Source of the DNA: CAYPHY01 sp964410625
GTDB taxonomy: Bacteria; Chloroflexota; Anaerolineae; Promineifilales; Promineifilaceae
Length of the DNA stretch: 18,400 nt
Assembly: GCA_964410625.1 (NCBI GenBank)
Contig: CAYPHY010000069.1
Coordinates: 1 to 18,400, forward strand
Reading direction: 5' to 3'
The notes under the pieces were generated by a model, which saw nothing but the letters and a program-made list of their open reading frames with translations, ran no database searches and was not told the DNA's origin. The position numbers and the translations under genes are program-made. This document shows, piece by piece, positions 14,317 to 18,400 of this stretch (position 1 is the first letter of the stretch; each line of letters begins with the position of its first letter).

Positions 14317-14949
14317 CTACTGCCCTCCTACGCCAGTGATGTTGATCACTTCCAGTGGATTGACATTTCCCGCAATTCGTTTGTCGAAAACATTGAGGTG
14401 GGTGTGGTAGCCACAGTCGCGGTTGGTGCAGAGACGGCCGAGCATATCCATCGTATAACCCATATTGCTCTCTGTGCCTACCGCCTGACCCAGACGCACC
14501 GCTGTCCCTACCTGAGCCGAATAGTTGCCATGGAGCATGGTGATTTGGTAGTAGTCATTCTCGATCACCAGCGTTGGATTGCCCCATTGGTCCGTATAAT
14601 GTTGCGTGACCATGCCATTGATCGGTGAGAGGATGGTTGCCCCTTTCCCGGCGGCAATGTCAATGGCGTTATGTCCATAGCTTTGCCCATGCACCCCTTG
14701 CGTCAGGATATAATTGTCGTAGGGCGGGATGATCGCTTCTTGGGCAACATCATAGATGGGGGTTGGCAGCGGTTGGATGGCTGGCTCTTCCCCAGGGGCC
14801 GGAGCGGGGACGGTTGGCGTCAGCGCCGGAGCGGGCAGCGGCGAGGCAACCTCAATTGTCCGTGGCGACTGGTTTACAATCGCATTCACGGCGATAATGG
14901 CGACAATTACCGCAATGGCAATCGTAAAAGGATCAATCCGCAGGCGCAT
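14317..14949 (-). CDS. Membrane-anchored M23-family peptidase-like protein
   Basis: This is a predicted cell-wall endopeptidase of 210 residues. The N-terminus has one membrane anchor (FTIAIAVIVAIIAVNAIV, about 8-25), then a Pro/Ala/Thr-rich spacer (35-63), then a LytM/M23 domain. The zinc ligands are visible as H93 and D97 in HNAIDIAAGKG and H184 in HTHLNV; H140 and H182 would be the catalytic histidines. A two-cysteine insert, LCTNRDCGYH, just before the last motif is unusual and could form a disulfide outside the cell. All catalytic positions being present argues for an active enzyme, not a degenerate one. It has its own promoter with an overlapping LexA-type operator, so control by DNA damage is likely. 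Its exact cleavage site in peptidoglycan is unknown. Confidence 0.9.
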   Translation of the reverse strand: MRLRIDPFTIAIAVIVAIIAVNAIVNQSPRTIEVASPLPAPALTPTVPAPAPGEEPAIQPLPTPIYDVAQEAIIPPYDNYILTQGVHGQSYGHNAIDIAAGKGATILSPINGMVTQHYTDQWGNPTLVIENDYYQITMLHGNYSAQVGTAVRLGQAVGTESNMGYTMDMLGRLCTNRDCGYHTHLNVFDKRIAGNVNPLEVINITGVGGQ

Positions 14950-14965
14950 CTTTACTCTGGAATAA

Positions 14966-14977
14966 GAACGTATGTTC
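14966..14977 (-). promoter_or_regulatory. LexA-type (SOS) operator upstream of the M23 gene
   Basis: The dyad GAAC-GTAT-GTTC fits the GAACRNRYGTTC consensus of LexA boxes known from Bacillus and Actinobacteria. It lies 17 bases before the M23 start codon and three bases after the -10 element, so bound repressor would block transcription at the start site. Whether this organism's LexA uses that consensus is inference. Confidence 0.65.
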
Positions 14978-14980
14978 TAT

Positions 14981-15009
14981 ATGATACCATGAGTAGAGGG
15001 CGTTGTCGA
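14981..15009 (-). promoter_or_regulatory. Promoter of the M23 peptidase gene
   Basis: On the minus strand TCGACA (15009-15004) and TATCAT (14986-14981) each match the sigma-70 consensus at five of six bases and are exactly 17 bases apart. The predicted start site falls within or next to the LexA-type box. Confidence 0.7.
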
Positions 15010-15096
15010 GAGCCAAACGGGGAACTTTCACTCTATAATAACCGTCATACAGATGACATGAAGTTGCATAGAAGCGGTTGCCAATGACGGCTGTTG

Positions 15097-15131
15097 ACTG
15101 TCCACTGTCTACTGCCAACTGCTTACTGTGC
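15097..15131. repeat. Five tandem heptamers, ACTGNNN type
   Basis: Five contiguous 7-base units (ACTGTCC, ACTGTCT, ACTGCCA, ACTGCTT, ACTGTGC) lie just upstream of the lipoprotein's ribosome-binding site. This is the same class of degenerate heptamer repeat as at 1959-2007 and 18309-18400. Confidence 0.8.
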
Positions 15132-15153
15132 TGACCAAAGAGGGAGATTCGTT

Positions 15154-15744
15154 ATGAGTTTTAGATTTATATCCCGCTGGTTGATGGTGGGACTGCTGAT
15201 TCTTGGATTGGCGGCCGCCTGTTCACCAGCGGCCGAACAGCAGAGCGAAAATAGTACTACACCGATTGAAGAGCCTTCTCCGGCGGAGACAACGGAGGAT
15301 ACGGCCGATCCGCAAGGGCCGGTGGAAACAGCGGACGGGACGCTGGTTGCTGCCCCACCGGGTGCGGTTGATCTGGATGAATTGCTGGAGGAGGAACCGC
15401 CGGATGAGGAGCTTCTGGAGGAGATGCCACAGCCCGGACGACCCAACCGGCCACGCCCGGCGGCCGTCACCCGTACCATCTTCACCCTGACCAACCATCT
15501 CGCTCGCTACACAGACGTCCCCCGGCGCGATATTGAGTTTGTGGGCATCGAGCAAATGAGCTGGGGTAGCACCGCCTTAGGCTGTCCCGCGCCGGATACT
15601 GCCTATAGCGAAGTGGCTGTTGATGGGTGGCTGATTACGCTGGAAGCGGCGGGGGAACCCTACACCTATCACACGGAAGGCTTAGCGCGGTTTGTGCTGT
15701 GCGAGGATGGTCGGCCAGTGGCGGAGGGGGATGTCGGCCGTTGA
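15154..15744 (+). CDS. Secreted lipoprotein with a C-terminal 'LGCP' domain
   Basis: This 196-residue lipoprotein has a signal peptide (ISRWLMVGLLILGLAAAC) with the lipid-attachment cysteine at 23; the lipobox LAAAC is slightly unusual at -3. A Thr/Glu/Pro-rich acidic region (30-115, including DELLEEEPPDEELLEEMP) acts as a spacer. The C-terminal domain contains MSWGSTALGCPAPDTAYSEV, DGWLITLEAAGEPYTYHTEG and LARFVLCED. I recognise this W-x(3)-LGCP…Y-x-YHT pattern from secreted proteins of Chloroflexota and cyanobacteria, where its function is not known; its two cysteines probably pair. The start is fixed by AGGGAG seven bases upstream. It is transcribed divergently from the peptidase gene and converges on the NUDIX gene with nine bases between stops. 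Confidence 0.87.
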   Translation: MSFRFISRWLMVGLLILGLAAACSPAAEQQSENSTTPIEEPSPAETTEDTADPQGPVETADGTLVAAPPGAVDLDELLEEEPPDEELLEEMPQPGRPNRPRPAAVTRTIFTLTNHLARYTDVPRRDIEFVGIEQMSWGSTALGCPAPDTAYSEVAVDGWLITLEAAGEPYTYHTEGLARFVLCEDGRPVAEGDVGR

Positions 15745-15753
15745 CATACTCGT

Positions 15754-16311
15754 TCATTGCTCCATCCGCTGTACGCTTTGAGCTGCTTTCAATAGCAGGT
15801 GTTGCGACGGATCGAGATTCAGTTTCCCAATGTCATCCAGGGCAATAAACTGTGATCCGAGTACATATTCGTCTACGATTTGGGCATGACTAACCCACTG
15901 ATCGGCCGCAGCAATGTATAGCAGGTGAATAAAGTCGGGGTAAGGATAGGCATAGTCAGGTGGGCAAGGGGTAAGGTGGTGAAAGTGGATGAAGCCGAAA
16001 GGGTGAACATCTTTAACCAGCCATCCCGTTTCTTCAAGGATTTCCCGTTGGAGGGTTTCTTCTAAACGTTCATTCGCTTCACGTCGGCCGCCCGGCACAA
16101 CGTGATAGTGGTCATCCCGGTCGCACACAACAAGAACTTGGTTCCCCTGCAAGACAATAGCACGGACAGAAGTGATGTATTGAGTGGGTGGTAGCTCGTT
16201 ACTCAGATAGGTTATTACTTCCAGATGGATGGTGTTCCAAACGGCCGTTTCTCTGCTTAGCGGTACTTGCAAAGCCAGAAAACCAGTTAAATCACATTGT
16301 TTATCAATCAT
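15754..16311 (-). CDS. NUDIX hydrolase
   Basis: This is a 185-residue hydrolase of nucleoside-diphosphate-linked substrates. The complete Nudix box runs from G75 to W97 (GRREANERLEETLQREILEE then TGW), with the metal-binding REILEE glutamates present, so it should be active. The N-terminal 45 residues are an extension; the remainder is a normal Nudix core with an aromatic/His/Pro-rich loop (FIHFHHLTPCPPDYAYPYPD) that may define the substrate. The substrate cannot be told from sequence. ATG 16311 lies 20 bases after the nucleotidyltransferase stop, with no clear ribosome-binding site, so co-transcription and coupled translation with that gene are likely. Confidence 0.92.
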   Translation of the reverse strand: MIDKQCDLTGFLALQVPLSRETAVWNTIHLEVITYLSNELPPTQYITSVRAIVLQGNQVLVVCDRDDHYHVVPGGRREANERLEETLQREILEETGWLVKDVHPFGFIHFHHLTPCPPDYAYPYPDFIHLLYIAAADQWVSHAQIVDEYVLGSQFIALDDIGKLNLDPSQHLLLKAAQSVQRMEQ

Positions 16312-16331
16312 TTAGCAGTAGCAAAGCTGAG

Positions 16332-16895
16332 TTATTGCAACCGATTGATTTTTTCTACCAGTTGCTCGTATCTTGATAACATCTCTGGATTTTCCAAGAC
16401 CTCGACAAACTGAGACAACCACTCTTTGATATATCCTTGATCTAAGTGGCTGTGCCGCTCGATCAGTAATGCTTCAATGTCAAGCCAATCCTTGTCCCGT
16501 CCGGCAACTGCTTTTTGGATGATTAAGTCTTCAGCCGAACATATCCATGCCTCCCATCCACCGAGATCATGTCTCACGGCGCGTTCGATAATAAGCTCCT
16601 CGTAACCCGGTAAAGCTAACAAGAAATCTACAATGACTTCATTGATATAGACAGCCACGATTAAAGGATTTTCGGGGATATGGCTTCTTGCCCTTTGAGG
16701 GAAGGTAGTACGTAGCTTGTCCCGCATTACCTCATAATTTGTATCTGGTACAAGGACTTTCAGGTCAACATCTTGTGTGGCACGAATAACACCCCATTGG
16801 GCAAGTGCTACCCCACCGATGATAGCATAACGATTGCCGTTTTGTTCGAGAAAGTCAACTGCAATGCGAAGCGAGACTTCAAGCTGCTTTTCCAA
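16332..16895 (-). CDS. AbiEii/MNT-like nucleotidyltransferase
   Basis: This 187-residue protein has the Pol-beta nucleotidyltransferase fold. The catalytic GG motif is at 27-28 (YAIIGGVALAQWG) and the metal-binding D42-V-D44 in RATQDVDLKV; a third acidic residue is probably D90 in VIVDFLLA. Such small enzymes often act as toxins that modify tRNA or protein, paired with a small partner gene, as here. A TTG start at 16895 is chosen: GGAGG (16907-16903) lies seven bases upstream and the start follows the partner's stop by four bases. An ATG 13 codons earlier would overlap the partner and lacks such a site. Function as a toxin is inference; a housekeeping or resistance-type nucleotidyltransferase cannot be excluded. 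Confidence 0.85.
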   Translation of the reverse strand: MEKQLEVSLRIAVDFLEQNGNRYAIIGGVALAQWGVIRATQDVDLKVLVPDTNYEVMRDKLRTTFPQRARSHIPENPLIVAVYINEVIVDFLLALPGYEELIIERAVRHDLGGWEAWICSAEDLIIQKAVAGRDKDWLDIEALLIERHSHLDQGYIKEWLSQFVEVLENPEMLSRYEQLVEKINRLQ

Positions 16896-16899
16896 CCTT

Positions 16900-17154
16900 T
16901 TACCTCCGTTCCTCGAATTTTTGCATCCGAGCATAATAGCGTTCGAGGTCAGCCATTCTTTGTTGTTCCTGAAGTTTGCTCGGCGGAGGGGCGAGTTTCA
17001 TTAAAAAGTCCCACAAGGCAACATATTGACGCCATGCCTCTTCAGGGATTAGATGGCCTGTATTCCGAACCCGTTCCCGCAATTCTGCCTCATTATATTG
17101 GCGGTGTAACTCGTATGCCTGGCGATAGAGTTCTTTATCGAGCTTCATCTTCAT
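16900..17154 (-). CDS. Small charged helical protein, possible partner of the nucleotidyltransferase
   Basis: The family is not recognised. The product (84 residues from ATG 17154; 90 from ATG 17172; 82 from ATG 17148) is highly charged and mostly helical. It contains LDKELYRQAYELHRQYNEAE, LRERVRNTGHLIPEEAWRQY and LQEQQRMADLERYYARMQ, and has no signal or membrane segment. It ends four bases before the nucleotidyltransferase start and carries that gene's ribosome-binding site in its 3' end, so the two must be expressed together. This tight arrangement suggests an antitoxin or adaptor role. None of the three possible starts has a good ribosome-binding site. Confidence 0.7.
   Translation of the reverse strand: MKMKLDKELYRQAYELHRQYNEAELRERVRNTGHLIPEEAWRQYVALWDFLMKLAPPPSKLQEQQRMADLERYYARMQKFEERR
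16903..16907 (-). promoter_or_regulatory. Ribosome-binding site deciding a TTG start
   Basis: GGAGG on the minus strand lies seven bases upstream of TTG 16895, inside the last codons of the preceding small gene. It makes the TTG start of the nucleotidyltransferase more likely than the upstream ATG. Confidence 0.75.
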
Positions 17155-17295
17155 CGTCCATAATGATACCATAATCCACTGTAAATTTCTTTTTTGTCGG
17201 CCGTCTTTAGGTTACAATTGTCCGCTAATTTAACCCACTACCAGCTTACCCCACGATTAAACCTTCCAAGCGAGCAAAAGAAAGGAGATTAACTG

Positions 17296-18297
17296 ATGGC
17301 AATTAACCTACGCAACCGGAGCCTGGTCAAGCTACTGGACTTTACGTCGGATGAGATTCGCTACTTATTGCAGCGTTCGGCCGAAGTGAAAGCGGCAAAG
17401 AAGAACGGCCGCGAGGAAAAACGGCTGGTTGGCAAAAATATCGCCCTGATTTTCGAGAAGGACTCGACGCGGACGCGCACAGCGTTTGAGGTGGCGGCTC
17501 ATGACCAGGGGGCGCACGTGACCTATCTGGGGCCGACCGGTACGCAAATTGGCAACAAAGAGTCAATGAAGGACACGGCACGAGTGCTCGGCCGCATCTA
17601 TGACGCCATTGAGTACCGTGGCTTTGGGCAGACGGTTGTCGAGGAACTGGCCGCTTATGCCGGTGTGCCGGTTTATAATGGGTTGACCAATGAGTTTCAT
17701 CCGACACAGATATTGGCCGACCTGCTGACGATGCAAGAGCATAGCGACAAGCCACTGGAGCAGAGCGCCTTTTGTTATGTGGGTGATGCGCGGTTCAATA
17801 TGGGCAATTCGCTGATGGTTGGCGGTTGCAAGATGGGCATGGATGTACGGATTTGCGCGCCGCGCAGTTTGTGGCCGGAGGAAGGGCTGGTGGAAACGTG
17901 CCGGGCGATTGCGGCCGAAACGGGTGCGCGACTGACGCTCACCGAAGATGTGGATGAAGGGGTGCAGGGGATTGATTTCCTGCACACGGACATCTGGGTC
18001 TCGATGGGCGAGCCGGAGTCGGTCTGGGAGGAACGCATTACGCTGTTAAAGCCTTACCAGGTGAATAGGGAGATGATTCAACGTACCGGCAATCCGGCGG
18101 TGAAGTTTCTCCACTGCTTACCCGCTTTTCACAACCGCGAGACCAAGATTGGCGAACAGATTTACCAAACCTTTGGCCTGGATGGGATAGAAGTGACTGA
18201 GGAGGTGTTTGAGTCGGAACACTCTGTTGTCTTTGACCAGGCCGAAAACCGGATGCATACGATTAAGGCGTTGATGATAGAGACAATTGGCGGGTAG
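17296..18297 (+). CDS. argF: Ornithine carbamoyltransferase
   Basis: This cytosolic enzyme transfers the carbamoyl group from carbamoyl phosphate to ornithine, giving citrulline in arginine synthesis; catabolic ArcB enzymes have the same fold and run the reverse reaction. The 333 residues match the family's usual length without gaps. Carbamoyl-phosphate binding motif STRTR is at 57-61 and HPTQ at 135-138. The ornithine-binding loop is TDIWVSMGE (231-239), and the catalytic HCLPAFH begins at 273. AAGGAG at 17282-17287 lies eight bases upstream of ATG 17296. No other arginine or arc gene is in the window, so biosynthetic (argF) against catabolic (arcB) use is not settled. The gap upstream contains a TACAAT at 17213-17218 but no matching -35 element. 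Confidence 0.96.
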   Translation: MAINLRNRSLVKLLDFTSDEIRYLLQRSAEVKAAKKNGREEKRLVGKNIALIFEKDSTRTRTAFEVAAHDQGAHVTYLGPTGTQIGNKESMKDTARVLGRIYDAIEYRGFGQTVVEELAAYAGVPVYNGLTNEFHPTQILADLLTMQEHSDKPLEQSAFCYVGDARFNMGNSLMVGGCKMGMDVRICAPRSLWPEEGLVETCRAIAAETGARLTLTEDVDEGVQGIDFLHTDIWVSMGEPESVWEERITLLKPYQVNREMIQRTGNPAVKFLHCLPAFHNRETKIGEQIYQTFGLDGIEVTEEVFESEHSVVFDQAENRMHTIKALMIETIGG

Positions 18298-18308
18298 TAA
18301 AAAGTGGT

Positions 18309-18400
18309 CAGTTGACAGTGGGCAGTGGGCAGTTTATCATCTTGACTGCCACCTGCCACCTGCCACCTGCCACCTGCCACCTGCCACCTGCCACCTGCCA
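18309..18400. repeat. Heptamer tandem repeat with inverted arms, running off the window
   Basis: Left units CAGTTGA, CAGTGGG, CAGTGGG, CAGTTTA (18309-18336) are followed after a short loop by GACTGCC and seven perfect ACCTGCC units (18351-18399). The left arm (GGGCAGTGGGCAG) is nearly complementary to the right one. It begins 12 bases after the ornithine carbamoyltransferase stop and continues beyond the window. Confidence 0.9.

Noticed and set aside
18309..18400. CRISPR array
   Set aside because: The 7-base units are contiguous with no spacers; this is a simple tandem repeat.

Overview
The window looks like a chromosomal segment of a GC-moderate, free-living bacterium, most likely a Chloroflexota of the Anaerolineae/Caldilineae type. 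This is an inference from gene content: the DUF4331–TPR–NicO cluster, a response regulator fused to a thioredoxin-reductase-like flavoprotein, secreted 'LGCP'-type domains, and heptamer/octamer low-complexity repeats. No rRNA or ribosomal gene is present to anchor the taxonomy. The hexamer CGGCCG is very frequent (about 75-80 by eye), a genome-signature-like feature. I see no tRNA, rRNA, CRISPR array, phage gene or transposase.

Layout, left to right. 1-129 is the tail of a gene resembling DUF5615 PIN-like proteins. 131-2293 is an ABC-F ATPase carrying two in-frame low-complexity repeat insertions. 2423-4595 is a GAF/HisKA_3 histidine kinase and its NarL-type response regulator. 4765-6432 is a receiver–glutaredoxin-like–thioredoxin-reductase-like fusion lacking CxxC motifs. 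6477-7083 is a BrnT/BrnA toxin-antitoxin locus whose toxin gene has an in-frame TGA. All of these are on the plus strand.

7132-13235 is all on the minus strand and reads, in transcription order, as ECF sigma factor, RskA-like anti-sigma factor, a bidirectional terminator, DUF4331 exported protein, exported TPR protein, and a NicO-type nickel/cobalt transporter with an EF-hand-like loop and a His-rich loop. I read the last three as one envelope/metal module of unknown exact function. Its link to the sigma/anti-sigma pair is inferred from proximity only.

13646-14311 is a plus-strand conserved-looking protein of unknown function. It converges on a membrane-anchored M23 peptidase-like gene (14317-14949, minus) that has a strong promoter and a LexA-type operator. 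15154-15744 is a lipoprotein (plus). 15754-17154 is a minus-strand set: a small charged protein, an AbiEii/MNT-like nucleotidyltransferase starting at TTG, and a NUDIX hydrolase. 17296-18297 is ornithine carbamoyltransferase (plus), followed by a heptamer tandem repeat running off the window.

Many intergenic gaps hold palindromic or tandem repeats: 7106-7149, 8722-8777, 10159-10201, 11675-11726, 13491-13532, 13585-13624, 15097-15131 and 18309-18400. The same heptamer/octamer class also sits inside the ABC-F reading frame.
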